Of a stretch of DNA of 64,000 nt, positions 43,514-55,116 are shown piece after piece. The position numbers and the translations under genes are program-made. The first letter of the stretch is position 1. The number at the start of each line of letters is the position of its first letter. Source of the stretch: Lasiodiplodia sp. COLG20 (Eukaryota; Ascomycota; Dothideomycetes; Botryosphaeriales; Botryosphaeriaceae); the NCBI GenBank assembly GCA_009801085.1, contig VNWV01000003.1, positions 1-64,000 on the forward strand, read 5' to 3'. The notes below the pieces were generated by a model. It saw nothing but the letters and a program-made list of their open reading frames with translations. It was not told the origin of the DNA and did not search any database.

Positions 43514-46500
43514 GGCTGGGGCAGCGGCGCGGGGGCCGGGGCAGGCTGGGTGGGAGAGGGGAGCAATGCGCGGGTGGTGGTTAGGATTGGAGAAGGAGTC
43601 AGTCAATGGGCCGGCGGAGCGAGCCAGCTCACTGAGCCATGTCTCGCGGGGGGCGCGGGCTCAGGATCGGCGCAGTGGTGTGTTTGGGGCGGTGGCCGGG
43701 GCGCTGGAGAGGCAACGGCGCGCCGCGCGAGATTGCTGGCGTGCGAGCGGTGGTGGAGGTCGCGGCGAGCAACGGTGGAATGCGGTCGGCAGGTACTTGA
43801 TCGGCCAGCGAGGTGGGGATGAGAGGGCGAGCTTGGCACTCGGCTGGACTGGCCATCGTACTCCTGCCTGCTCAGCCTCGCGCCGAACGGACCCCGTTTC
43901 GCCGCAACACGCCGACTCAACCACGTCGTCATCGCGCCGTCTGACAAACAAGCGCCGAGTCTGACCTGCGCCCATCGTCATAGCAGCGGCTGCCATCAGC
44001 GTGCTGCTGCGCTGCGCTGCGGACGGGGCGCGCCGAGGGCAGCGTAGCATCTCCCGTAATCAGGGCCGGGGGCAACGACGGGCTGAGGCCACCCCGGGCC
44101 CCCGGCCCTGCGAGATACTGATGCGCGACAACATTGCACAGGCCGTCGCGCGCGCGAGCGCAGCAATAGTGCTCCCGTTGCGGAGGAGCCCTCTGGTGCG
44201 GCTGCGCCTCGCCTCGCCTCGCGCCGAAGGGGGAAGGGCAGTCAAGCCGCGCACGCCATCCGCACAGCCTATCTCTCTCCTGAGCACCGCAAAGCCGGCA
44301 TTACCAAGCAGCCGCCGGGCACGACGCGACGACGCGTCACTCCCGTGTCCCGGCCGACCAGAAGGAGCCCGCGCCCTATTGATTAACTTCAGAAACACTC
44401 CACCACGCCGCAAGGCACGAAACTTGCGCCGGGACACTCCCCGTCCGGCCAAGACATGTCCGCTGCGCCGCCCTGCCAAGGCACGAGCGTCAACCCGCAT
44501 TCGCTGTTGCCGACCTATCAATGGCACCCGCCGCGGTAGCTTTGAAATCAAAAAAAAAAAAAAATAATAATCCGCGCTGCCGCCGCCTCCGGGGAAGGCG
44601 GACGCAACCGGGCGGGGGCATGCAGTTCAACTGCACGAAACCCCTGCTCCTAGACCGGGGTGACACTCAACTGCACACATCTAATAACCGTCCCTGAGCC
44701 CTCTCTCCCTCCAGAAGCCAAATCCGATCAGGCCGTTCCGCGACGCCGCCTTCCGCGTCGGATGACTCTTGCACCCCGACCCCGTGCGCACGTGTAACAG
44801 AGTACCATCACCAGACAATTCTGCGCAAAGGCCAGCCACAGCGCCCGTACGTGCGGTACACGCGGATGTCCGGTATTGAACACCACTAGGTACCTACTTT
44901 CTGCTGCTCACCCTTCCCCCATGCCCGCCCAGCTTGTGGCTGTGTGGCTTTTGATTTTTTTTTCTGGCTTCCCCCTTGCGCATGCATATCTTGGACACGC
45001 CGAGCCGCTAGCAAAGTAGTAGGTAGCTAGTTAGCCAACCAGCCAGCCAGCCATCACTATTCTCAACATCCACACCCACAGAGAGAGAGAAGTCAAGCTG
45101 CTGCATTTCCCCTCTCTCGTTCATTGTCGCCCCCCTCCTTTTCCTTACATGTCAGGGAAGTACTGCGTGCCTGTATGGAACACGTGCCCGTACAGACGGC
45201 GGCTTCCCCGAAGGACAGCAGATTCTGAGCAACGCTCCGGGTAATATATTCCTCCTTTGATGCGCGATTGGCCGGACTGCAAGCATTAGACTACGTGACC
45301 CCACTGCATCAGCCACTCTTCGTGCCCTATACTACCGTGTACCAATATATAGCAACAACACGAGAGTGCCACCGCCGCCGGGGAAGGATCCTGAAGGCAC
45401 AGGCCATCCAGAGAAGCCCCCGAAGCGAAATGATATGTTCACCACGTTCGGTTCGCTTACACGGTATAGTGCCAGCATGATCGGGCTGTTGAGTTTTCCT
45501 TCGAACCGTGTGCTATCGCATGCTGGAATCCATACACGATGCTTTACAAGTCGTGCTACTGTTTTGCAACACTAAATGAACCGACCTTATACCCCTGGCC
45601 CGCTTCCCGCTTCGGCTCCCCATGGTCTCCATCATCAACCCTATGCGAATGTAAGCTATAACGCATGCACTTTCTTCTACACATTAATATCAGATCCCAT
45701 TGGCTTGTCGCCTTTTCGCCCGAGCCCAGCATAGACCGGTGCCGGGACAAACATCCACCCCCGTCACTCACCATTCTACGGAAAGCTGCGGAATGACGTA
45801 GCCAAAACGAAAGCCTCACCGCCGAAGTGGTCAAGCATGAAAAATAATAATGCTTACCCACGCGGCTTCTCCACGGTTGCACAACATTATGTTACTGTAT
45901 AAAAAAAGTCATTGCATTCGCTTAATATTCATGCTATCCCTATATGCTTGCAACCATTGCTTCCGCAAAACTTTCGTGGGGTCTAATAACCTGATTTCTC
46001 TACCCATATGGAAGGAAAAGAAGTACCGAATCGCCGATAGAAAAGCTGCGGATCTTAAAGGCAACAAGAACCATGCTCGAAGGGTACCCTCAATAAAACT
46101 TTGAGGTCAGAGAAAAAAGGAAAAAAAAAAAAAGTATGCATCCTGCACCTTCTGCAGGCCCTTCGATAAAGGCAAAGCCGCTACTTCACATCGCAATTGC
46201 AACAGCGACAACAGAGTGCACTCGGTTGTGCTTAGCACGCCGACATGCAAAGCGGTGAATTTGACGCCCTTGGTTCTGCAGCAGCAGATTGGAGCAGGCG
46301 GGTGCTAACATCCACCACCAAAGGCAGCACGCGCCCCATTAGTGCGGTTTGATCGAGTGACTAAGCACGAGTGAAGAGGCAAAAACAGTCAAAAGAAACC
46401 CTGAGCTGATCAAGGAGGTATGGGGAGCCGAGAAAGGTAATAAATCGGGAAAGCAATCCGTCACGACATGGTCCGAGCCATGCTCGCAGCCGATGAATGT

Positions 46501-46602
46501 GCGGCTATGAATTTCGTGGATGAGAAATGCTTTCTGGAGTGATAGGCTCTTGTCGACATGCCATTCGAGCCAGATGCTGATCGTTGTGATATCGAGGGTT
46601 GC
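43514..46602. other. 3.1-kb region without a gene, upstream of nrc-2
   Basis: No ORF with protein character. GC-rich up to about 44,540, then a 14-A run at 44550-44563, AT-richer sequence after 44,870, CCAG-type short repeats near 45,033-45,055 and an A-run near 46,117-46,132. It contains the nrc-2 promoter and possible long 5' leader on the left and the 3' UTR of the unknown minus-strand gene on the right. Unannotated non-coding RNAs are possible but not supportable here. Confidence 0.5.
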
Positions 46603-49600
46603 TCACGGTGGAAGCGGGTTCTGCGCCCGGTAGCGGTCGACCTCCCGTTGTTGCTCGTTCCTGATGTCCTCAAACCGTTTCTTCCACATCTCCTTCCAGT
46701 TCTTCTTCTCTTCCCGTGACATCTTTGCCGGGTCGTCCACCTCATCGTTCCCGGTCTTCTTGCTCTTCCTCCCTTTCTTGCCCTTTCCGGCGCCCGTGGC
46801 ATTGCCGGTGACTTCCTCGAACTTGTTCTTGACCGCTGTCTTTGACAGTTTCTTCGGGGAGCCGGTTGACATTGAAGGAGAGTCTGTGAACGCTGAAGCT
46901 TTGGAAGGAGAAACACGCGCGTTCGTCGTCTCGGATGTCTGAGGGTTTCCAGCTTCGTCCTCGTCGTCCCCGGCACCGTCGTAAGAGGTGCGGCTGTGCC
47001 GTGCCTGTTCGCGCTGGTCACCTAGACAGTTCAGGTTGAAGCTACGGTTGAGCTTCTGCTGACCCTGGCCCGGCACGGACTGACCGGAAAAGACCCTAGC
47101 GAGCTTGGAAGGAGACTGATTGGAACGATCACCGGCCCTCATTTCATCCCTCTCATTTCCTGAGCGGTGAAGCATAGGTGTCTGCTGCGTTTTCATCATG
47201 ACATCGATCTTCTCAGTGATGGTCTTGTCCGTCTCGGCGCTGACGGTTCTGTAAGGGGTTGCGACACTTGTAGGTCCGATGCTCATGCTGGACGAAATGC
47301 TCTTGTTGGTCTCCGAGGACTCAAAGCGAGCAGCAACAGGCCGAGTGTCTGGAGCTGATGTTGCAGCCTTCAGGGTTGCGTTAGAGGCCTTGTGCATCGG
47401 CGTGGCGGATAGCTGGATGTAGCCCATTGAAGGCGCTATACTGTCTTCGCGACGGCAGGTGATGGACTCGGGGTGTAAGAAGCTGCTCTGACGCTGCTCG
47501 CTGTATAGCCGCTGTCGGGGTTGGCTCTGTTCTTCCGATACTGGGGAGGCGCTGCTTTCACTTGGCTGACGAGAGTTCGACTGCTTCGCTGAAAGCAATC
47601 CCTGTGCCCAGCCTTGCATGTAATCGACGTCCTCAGTCCCCTGAATAGGCTGCCCAGATAGACCAGCCGAGAACCCGAGTAAGAAAGTAACAGACTTGTT
47701 CCTAAAGTCCAGTTGTCCCATGGACGAGGGGGGAGGAGCAGGAATCCGGTTCGATTCAGCCCTCGACCATGCACGGCCAGCATAAGAAGAAACCTTCTCA
47801 TCGCTATCCTGCCTGGAAGTGTTCTGTGGGACACGAAGTTGCGCATTCCGGGTAGAGTAGCCTTCAGATTGGCTCATGCCGAGAGCCGAGTCGTTCCTCG
47901 CCGACGCGCCATCAATGGGCGAGACTTGAGGAGCTCGGAGGAGATTATGACCCTCGTCAGGGCTTGTGAACACATTGGACCAAGCAAGCTGCGCCCTGTC
48001 GGGCGTAGCCTGCCGAGTCTGTATGCCTTTTCTGACATTGTAGCTGGTTGAGGAATGCTCGTGGGGATTGTTGGGGAAAAAGTCGGCCGTGTTGATGCTG
48101 GACGCACTTGGACGATGTTCAGAAGATTTGACCGAATGATCCGGGCTGATCTTGGTGGTGCTGTCGTTCTTCTTGTCATCTTTGGCGTTCGAGCAGAGCC
48201 AGGGGAAGTGAGCCGCGAAAGTCGCGTCGCGGTGCGGAGAAGCTATTGGGGAAGGTGACGGTGGTACGAACACAAGCGACGAATCTTCCTGGCTCGCTTC
48301 TGACTTCGTCTTTTTCTGGGGAGTGTATGCAGGGCTCGTGGGATCCAGTGCAGATTTTTTGCCCGTGATCTGCTGCCTAGATGTCTTGTTTGGATCCTTG
48401 ATCTCCAATGCATGCGAGCGACGGGGAGCGTGAGCTGCTGACTTCGTCTCCTTCTCTTGCTTGTCCCTGTCCTCTTTGGGCACCTTATCGACGTTGTCCG
48501 CAGCAGGAGCGGCAGCCTCGTCATTCGGAGTGGCTGATGCGCCATCCAGGGAAGTAAAGCCCTGGAAAGGCACCATGTTGGGAAACATGTAGGGAGCTGG
48601 AAACTGGTTACCAGGAGCGAAGGGCATAAAGCCGGCAGGCACATTAGAGAACATGTAAGGATTCAAAGCGGGCTGCGGTCCGACTTGAGTGGCGACAAGA
48701 CTTGGATGCTGCGGAAGTGAGGCTCTCTGATGCTCGAAAGAACCGGAACCTGAGGAGTCTCCGGATTCCAAGCGCTTGATGTCCTTTCGAATCCGGTCAG
48801 ATTCGTTGATCATCTGCACTTTCTGTTCGACCATGTTCTGGCGATCCTCAGAGGTCAGGTTGCTCTCGCGGATCACCATCTCTCTTTCCAGATCCCTCTG
48901 CTCAATATGGATCTTGTCAAGCATTTTCCTCAGCTCAGCAATATCTGCTCTCGCGGTGTTGCTGCTGGCGTTGTTCGAAGCCGGCGTAGGTACAGTGAAA
49001 GACCTTGCTGGAGCCTGAGCAAACGCGAATTGGGGGCCCGGGAAGAAGAAAGGCACGAAGTTGGGATTGTATCCGTGGGTGTAAGCCGGAATAGTCATAT
49101 TAACGGCAGTGTTGGAGCTGTTCGAGCGGCTCATCGGTTCGAAAGCGGGTGGAGGAACAGCGTCCGAGGCCCGGCGCAAATACGGCGGTTGCGAGGTGGC
49201 GCGTTGCATTGGGTTGCCACGAACACTGGCGAAACTCCATTCGCCCATCTTAGAGCCGTTGCCGATAGGATATTGCGGGCTTCCCAAGCCAGGCATATCG
49301 TGTGGCACAATGCGACCACCGGCAGTGACGCGGAGTCCAGGAGGCGACCCGTGTTCCTTTATGAGCTTCTGAACCTTGTCACGTTTGAGCGATGGGGTGG
49401 GTGAGGGCTTCTTAAGTCCGTTGATGTGAGTTGGGCCACCAGCGTTTACGTTTCCGGCATTCGGAGCGGTCAGAAGGGAGTGTGCCGTCGTTGAAGAAGA
49501 TCTGCCGCCATCCAGACGGCCGCGAAAAGCTGGGACTGACGAAGAACCTCGAAGGCCCATGCTCGAATTCGAAGCGACAGGACGCAAGACATGCTCTGAA

Positions 49601-49737
49601 GATGCACACATTAGCTGTCCGCTGTCACTTGCGCTTCGAGACATGCGTGTGGGCGAGTCATCGGGCCCAAAGCCGAACTTCTCATCATAGCGGGCGTGGC
49701 GTGCCGCCTGACGCGGCGTCATGGACGGGAGTTGCAT
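46603..49737 (-). CDS. Large disordered coiled-coil protein of unknown function
   Basis: I do not recognise a named family. The continuous ORF encodes 1,044 aa from ATG 49737 (MQLPSMTPRQAARHARYDEK). It is Ser/Pro/Gln/Asn-rich and mostly disordered. A coiled coil lies at about residues 262-325 (DIAELRKMLDKIHIEQRDLE). A compact hydrophobic patch reads VTFLLGFSAGLSG then DVDYMQGWAQGLL near residue 680-710. The C-terminus is basic and helical (KNWKEMWKKRFEDIRNEQQR). An upstream ORF starting MSVRSKVAELLALRDSVSES (ATG 50030) looks like a true first exon, but its strong donor GTAAGT (at 49927) does not join the main frame at AAAG|C; only a weaker GTCACG donor does. So the N-terminus is unsettled. 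Likely a scaffold or RNA-associated protein, but that is a guess. Confidence 0.75.
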   Translation of the reverse strand: MQLPSMTPRQAARHARYDEKFGFGPDDSPTRMSRSASDSGQLMCASSEHVLRPVASNSSMGLRGSSSVPAFRGRLDGGRSSSTTAHSLLTAPNAGNVNAGGPTHINGLKKPSPTPSLKRDKVQKLIKEHGSPPGLRVTAGGRIVPHDMPGLGSPQYPIGNGSKMGEWSFASVRGNPMQRATSQPPYLRRASDAVPPPAFEPMSRSNSSNTAVNMTIPAYTHGYNPNFVPFFFPGPQFAFAQAPARSFTVPTPASNNASSNTARADIAELRKMLDKIHIEQRDLEREMVIRESNLTSEDRQNMVEQKVQMINESDRIRKDIKRLESGDSSGSGSFEHQRASLPQHPSLVATQVGPQPALNPYMFSNVPAGFMPFAPGNQFPAPYMFPNMVPFQGFTSLDGASATPNDEAAAPAADNVDKVPKEDRDKQEKETKSAAHAPRRSHALEIKDPNKTSRQQITGKKSALDPTSPAYTPQKKTKSEASQEDSSLVFVPPSPSPIASPHRDATFAAHFPWLCSNAKDDKKNDSTTKISPDHSVKSSEHRPSASSINTADFFPNNPHEHSSTSYNVRKGIQTRQATPDRAQLAWSNVFTSPDEGHNLLRAPQVSPIDGASARNDSALGMSQSEGYSTRNAQLRVPQNTSRQDSDEKVSSYAGRAWSRAESNRIPAPPPSSMGQLDFRNKSVTFLLGFSAGLSGQPIQGTEDVDYMQGWAQGLLSAKQSNSRQPSESSASPVSEEQSQPRQRLYSEQRQSSFLHPESITCRREDSIAPSMGYIQLSATPMHKASNATLKAATSAPDTRPVAARFESSETNKSISSSMSIGPTSVATPYRTVSAETDKTITEKIDVMMKTQQTPMLHRSGNERDEMRAGDRSNQSPSKLARVFSGQSVPGQGQQKLNRSFNLNCLGDQREQARHSRTSYDGAGDDEDEAGNPQTSETTNARVSPSKASAFTDSPSMSTGSPKKLSKTAVKNKFEEVTGNATGAGKGKKGRKSKKTGNDEVDDPAKMSREEKKNWKEMWKKRFEDIRNEQQREVDRYRAQNPLPP

Positions 49738-50030
49738 GCTTTAGAAAGGACGTCCAGAGGATGACTTAGGAGGGGCTTGTACAGGGCTGGACCTTGGGGT
49801 GGAGGCAATGGCAGCAGTGATAGAGAAATTGTGGCTTGGTTGATGATCTTCGGGTGAAAGAAGCACCATGACGAATAAGGTAATAGGTAGGATATGGCCC
49901 GTTCCCAGGTGCAGAGACGTGACTTACCTCTGACAGCCTCCTCATCCGTGAACTTGTCAATCGACACAGCCGACTCTGACACAGAGTCCCGCAGAGCTAG
50001 CAGCTCCGCGACCTTGGATCTGACTGACAT
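49738..50030 (-). other. Probable 5' exon and intron of the unknown gene
   Basis: ATG at 50030 opens 34 codons of plausible helical coding sequence (ALRDSVSESAVSIDKFTDEE) followed by GTAAGT. The intron would end at TTTCTAAAG just before ATG 49737. Phase does not match the main ORF with that donor, so translation may start at 49737 or use an alternative donor. Confidence 0.5.
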
Positions 50031-51177
50031 GCCACCGCTGCTGTCCGCTCAGCAATGGTCTGGATGACGTCGGCCGCACTCAAGACGAAGGGTAACGGGA
50101 GACGCGGGCGGAAAGAGCTGAGTCGACCAAGCAGCGTAGTCACTGGCTTCCGACGCTGCAGAGAGTCAGCATACGTCCGGATCTCGAACAAGAAGAGACC
50201 ACACACACAGGGCCCGGGATCCGAGGGTGTGGAGCGTATCAATCAACGGTAGCAAGTGGATCTCGTGGTGCAAACAAGAGAGCTGCGGTATCCAAGCGTG
50301 CAGCAAGCGTGCCGATAGTGGAATGAGAGACAGACAGCAAGCCGTGTTGGCGCGCGAAGCAAGAGAGTGATGGATGGAGAAAGTTGTGGATGGGTTTGAG
50401 CCGTAAGGGTGTGTCACGGATGACCGAGATGCGCCTTCTGGTTGTTTCGCGGCTGCGCATAGGAATGGGGGGAAGTCGTAAGCACAGCCGTCTTTGACAG
50501 AGAGGAGAAGGAAAGAGACATTGCCAAAAAAGATTTCGCCGCGCGGCATTGTTACTGCGAGGGTTGCGTCAGTGTTTCCCAGGTGGGAAGTCGAGACGCG
50601 GAAGTAGCGACCCGCGAAACAGCATCAGAAACGGCGACAAAAAGCTGGCGGACAGATTGCAGCGTGCGGCACACACTATGGTTAGGTCGAATTTGCCAGT
50701 CTATGCAAGAATGGATCATATTGGCTGCCGAGCACGCACAAAGTCGGGTTCATTGAGACGTGCAGGCTCATAGTGGGCAGCCGGAGCTTCTCGCATTCGC
50801 TTTCAGCGCTGCAACTCTGCAACTTGGGCACCTACCTAAGAAGCCAGCTCAGAACTCGCCTTTCAACTTTTGGTTGCCCTTGCCTGTTCTTGGCCTCCCA
50901 AAGGAACGAGCCGATCGCGGCACGATCCGGGGCTGCGAGATCAGATCTGTTGTTATTGCCATTTTGAGAACCACCGAACCTTGCAATCTTGCCACCTGGT
51001 CCTTGCACTCATATCTACTTTTAAGCTATGCAGTCTCACCTGAGGAAAATGCTGGGGTTAGAGCCTCCCTCCTGTTAACGCCATATCCCGTCTGCTACGT
51101 AGTAACGCCATCATGTCCAGCCCATCTGTTAATACCTGCTTTGAGCTTGCTTGCACTTGTACCTCTCACCCGCCACT
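50031..51177. other. Intergenic region, no gene seen
   Basis: About 1.15 kb. Carries the upstream region of the unknown minus-strand gene and the 3' side of MRE11. ORFs of up to 239 codons overlap the MRE11 end antisense and are not credible. Confidence 0.45.
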
Positions 51178-53697
51178 TCATCGCTTCCTCACGGGTCTTG
51201 TCACGGTCGTCGGAGGCTCGAATGCATCGTCGTCGTCAGAGATCTCATCGTCACTCGGCGGCTTCTTCCGGGTACTCGTACCCCTTCCAGTCTGGCTTGG
51301 TAAGCTGTCGGCAGTCTGGGAGAAGTTCAGCTTGGTCTGCCGCGAAGCTGGCTTCGCTGGTGGCATCTTTTTGGCCGCAGGGCTGGCGGACGGCTGAGAG
51401 CGCGACGATGTGGCTGTGGGCTTGTTGGCTGCCGCCTTCTGCCGGGCGGTTGTCTTCTTGGGCGGCGCTGGCTTCGTGAACAAATCCTCTGCGTCCGATT
51501 CTTCATCCTCTTCATCGTCGTCATCATCAATCATAATGACGTCGTCGTCCTCTTCTTCTTCCGCTTCCTCCTGAACACGCTTCTTACTGCGGCTACTTCC
51601 GGTTGTAGACTTTGCAGGTGCCTTCTTTGTTGTTGCACGAGAAGCGGTAGTTGTTGTACGACCACCACGGCCACGTCCCCTACCACGCGTGGCTGTGGTC
51701 TTGGGTGGGACCGAGCTCGTCCTCGAGTCATCGTCGTCATCCACTTCATCACCATGGTCGATAGCTCCTGGCTGGTCGGCCCAGTCGCCATCAAGATCGC
51801 TGTCCCAGTTGGCGGGTTTGGGCTTTAGCTTCCGACTTGTCCTTGTCTTCTTTTGGCCTGCAGCGAACATCCCTTCAAGCTTGGAACGATACTCATCCAT
51901 CGCAGTTGCAATATCATCTTCGTCCATCTCGTCAGTCCCAAGCAGATGTGACATCTGATCTGCAAGAGCTTCATTGACGAAAATCTCCATTGCTTTGTTG
52001 TCGTCCTTGTCGACAAACTGGCTGACGGCATCGCCAAAAGTGTTCGCTGGCAGTATAGTCAATGACTGAGCCGAGAGGAATTCACGCACAAGCTTCTCGA
52101 TCTTAACATTATCGATGGTGATTTGAGCGAGAACCGATTCCTCTGGCATACTCAGTTCAGCTTTCTTTTGATTTCTCCTTGGAACCTTCTTGCGGTAGAA
52201 CTGTACAACATCGTTGACGTTGGCAACCCGGTCGAGGAAACGGTTCGAGAAGCGCTGAGGATTTTCGCAGTCGAAGTTGCCCCCTTCAGGTGCAGTGTAC
52301 TCTACCCGAAGGCGGACTAGCGGGAGAGGAGCTTCCAACAGTTCTTCGTCCTCGGATGGATCTTGCGCAGCCAGCCACTCCCTATTTGCCTGTTTGATGA
52401 GGTTCTCGACAATACCCATCAGGTGACGAGTGATCAGAGTACGGTTGTTATCCTTTCTCGCAACGTCCTTCAATGCTCTCTCTTCCGACAGAACGATCTC
52501 CTTCATGACGAAAGGCCGTACCGTCTTTAACCTGATTGGTACAACTTCAAACTTCTTATTTTCCTTGGTGTTGATGCTCAGGATCGCGATGTGCTTAGCT
52601 ACCGCTTCTCCTGGCATCAGTGAAGTCGCAACCGAGGAACCGGGCTGCATGACGTGGAAGCCAGTGTCCATGTTCTTGGTTGGTTCAATTTTGCACTCGT
52701 GTTCGTGGCCCCACACGACAAGGTCTAGAAAGTCGGGAAGAAAGCTTTCCGGGAGGTAGCCGGTCTCAGTATACGCGTGGTGGTTTTGGTGAACGCTCAT
52801 GAGGTTGAACCAGTCGTCTTGTTGCACCGAAGGTCGAAAGAATTTAACGTTGCCATCTCTGAAAGTTCGAAATAGGCGCTCATCACGAACGTTGCTCATG
52901 CCGTAAAGGGCGAGTTTCGTGTGGCCTTTCTGGAGTAGAACGGGCTTGATCTGGATATTATCGGACTCTGGCGTGCGTCCGTAATAATTGACCAGACCGG
53001 AAACTTGAAGCAGATCCATGGCCGAATAATGGCCTTCCTAGCAATGCGTTAGCGGAAGCGAAAGTTACAATAAACTAGCGTATACGTACTCCCGACGGAT
53101 CATCGTGGTTGCCGTGGATCGAGAAGACAGGAATTGCGACATTGATGTCCGGATCCTCGTAATTGACGTGATTGAATGCTCTGTACTGCTGTTATGCTCT
53201 GGCACCTCCTAATAGATCTCAAAATCCTACTCACCCTTGAAAGTTCTCACTTGCATCGCTCAGCATCTCGAGCTGGCACGGCTTGTCCCCGAAGCAGCTC
53301 ATCCGCAGGCTGCGCATGACATGATACATGCTCTTCCGGCTCGGCTTATTGTCATGGAAAAGGTCGCCACCATGCAGGACCATGTCGACGTCGTGCTGCT
53401 TGGCCAGCATCATAACTTCGTGGAACGTCTTCCAGCTGTCGTCGCCGCGAATGGCATCGCACTCGTTGTACCCGACATGGCTGTCCGTCGCGATCAGGAT
53501 GCGGATCGTATCTGGGTCATTGGGGTTGTTGAGGCCTGCAGGCGGTACGTCAGTGAGCCTCGTTCTCTTGTCGGACTTTTTGTGGTCTAGCTTGTTCTTG
53601 CTGAGAAGGAGTCTGAGAGAAGACTTGGGATTTTGCAGTGGAGGAAAGTAAAAGGAAGCAGTAGGGTCAAGCACGAACCTCGCCCCGAAGCAGGCAT
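51178..53697 (-). CDS. MRE11: Double-strand break repair nuclease Mre11
   Basis: Four exons, 53697-53679 (19 nt), 53535-53235, 53180-53090 and 53037-51178, 756 aa. The first exon encodes MPASGRG. Phosphoesterase motifs are all present: [10 protein letters not shown] (Asp24, His26), [23 protein letters not shown] and [13 protein letters not shown]. The capping domain follows with [20 protein letters not shown]. The C-terminal 250 residues are disordered with RG repeats ([10 protein letters not shown]), a long acidic run ([17 protein letters not shown]) and a Lys-rich tail; RG motifs in other Mre11 proteins are arginine-methylated. With Rad50 and Nbs1/Xrs2 it resects and tethers DNA breaks and signals through ATM/Tel1. 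It is divergent from RSM19 with 384 bp between starts. Confidence 0.96.
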
Positions 53698-54081
53698 TGT
53701 TGCGGCGCCTCACGCGTTGTAGAAATGAGAAGCGTGGTGAAGCTGGTGCAGATGCCGGTCTATGCAGTGTTGGAGGCAGAAGTTTCCGCAAGAAAGAGGA
53801 AAGAAAACCATGAGAGAAATGCGTTGTCGATGCGGCTCGCAGCTGGCAGAATTTGCGCGCGGGTCAACCCTGTTCTGTCGCAGACGACGCGCTGACTCTC
53901 ACGGAAGACGCGTTTGCTGCCTGGTGTAGCTCGGTGATCGGCGTCGCGGGCGGGCATGACATAGGTCGTGCACCGCCGCCGAGCCGCGGGCTTGGCTCTC
54001 GAGAGCCGCGCAGGCGTCGAACATTTCCCCAAGCTAACACGCCGCCGCATCCACCTCCGCAATCACTCACAAAAGTCGATC
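53698..54081. promoter_or_regulatory. Shared promoter region MRE11/RSM19
   Basis: 384 bp, GC-rich, between divergent starts. No binding site named with confidence. Confidence 0.45.
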
Positions 54082-54722
54082 ATGCTGCCAACACGGGCGC
54101 TATGCGCGCGCTCAGTCTGGAAGGGTATGTGCCGCCTCGTTCGCCCCTCTCGATGGCCATGTCTAACGTCTTCGTTTTTGCTTCCCAGGCCCTCACATCG
54201 TCCCGTAAGTTTGCCAAACATAATCAACCACCGAACCCCGATTGCCAGCTGCTTTCCTCCTTCCAATCGTCACTATTACCGCCTCATTCGCACGCCGAGA
54301 CTGCAATGCCTGACCACGGAGGCAACAATACAGGCTCCCTATCGTCCGCGTCAAGCCCGGCGAGCGCGCGCCTCCAATCAAGACGCAGGCGCGCTCCGCC
54401 GTCATCCTACCCAACTTCGTCGGCCTCAAGTTCATGATCCACAACGGCAAGACTTACACCGATGTCACCATCACTGAAGACATGGTCGGCTACAAGCTCG
54501 GCGAGTTTGCATCGTGAGTAATCCTTTCTTTTTGGAAGCCGTTCGTGGCATGGGTGACTTCCTTCCTTTTGGGAACTGTTGATGGAGCAAAGTTCTGCGA
54601 GCTCATCTGTTGGACTATTGGATCGTTATGACGGGCGAGACTGAGGATAGACGAATGCTGACAGTTGAATCTTGCACAGGACGAGGAAGAAGTTCTCATA
54701 CAAGCAGACCAAGAACAAATAA
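54082..54722 (+). CDS. RSM19: Mitochondrial small-subunit ribosomal protein uS19m
   Basis: Four exons, 54082-54124, 54189-54204 (16 nt), 54334-54513 and 54680-54722, 93 aa. The tiny second exon encodes the core of [20 protein letters not shown], joined correctly on both sides, which supports it strongly. The rest is typical S19: [40 protein letters not shown] and [20 protein letters not shown]19 proteins sit in the head of the small subunit near S13. The short basic N-terminus ([11 protein letters not shown]) fits a mitochondrial targeting start. Size matches bacterial S19. Confidence 0.95.
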
Positions 54723-55116
54723 GAAAAAAGAAAAAGGCTTTCGAGATTCCCCTTAGGGCGTTACGCACATACCTTCCGGCTCCCTTCAACATCTGGGTGG
54801 CGTTTTATCATTCAATGCATGCAGACTCGCGCACAAGTACACCTATTATCTTGCCTGTACCATTGACGAATACCATCAAACCAGTGAAGGATTCTCTCTT
54901 ACGAAGTGGCATAACTCCAGGCGCTCTTGTTTGCCTGGAATAATGATGATGACCGCCATGATGTCATCAATTTCGATGTCATGCTTCCCTTCTCTGAGCG
55001 CCATAAAACTCCGTCAACCATGCCATGTGCCCCATAACCCATTATGAATCATCCGTTCCCGAAACCTTCGATCCAGAAAGAAAACACTTGCATCTCGAAG
55101 AGCACAGGATACTCTT
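54723..55116. other. Convergent 3' intergenic region
   Basis: About 390 bp between the RSM19 and TAF10 stop codons. Probably 3' UTRs; no gene seen. Confidence 0.45.
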
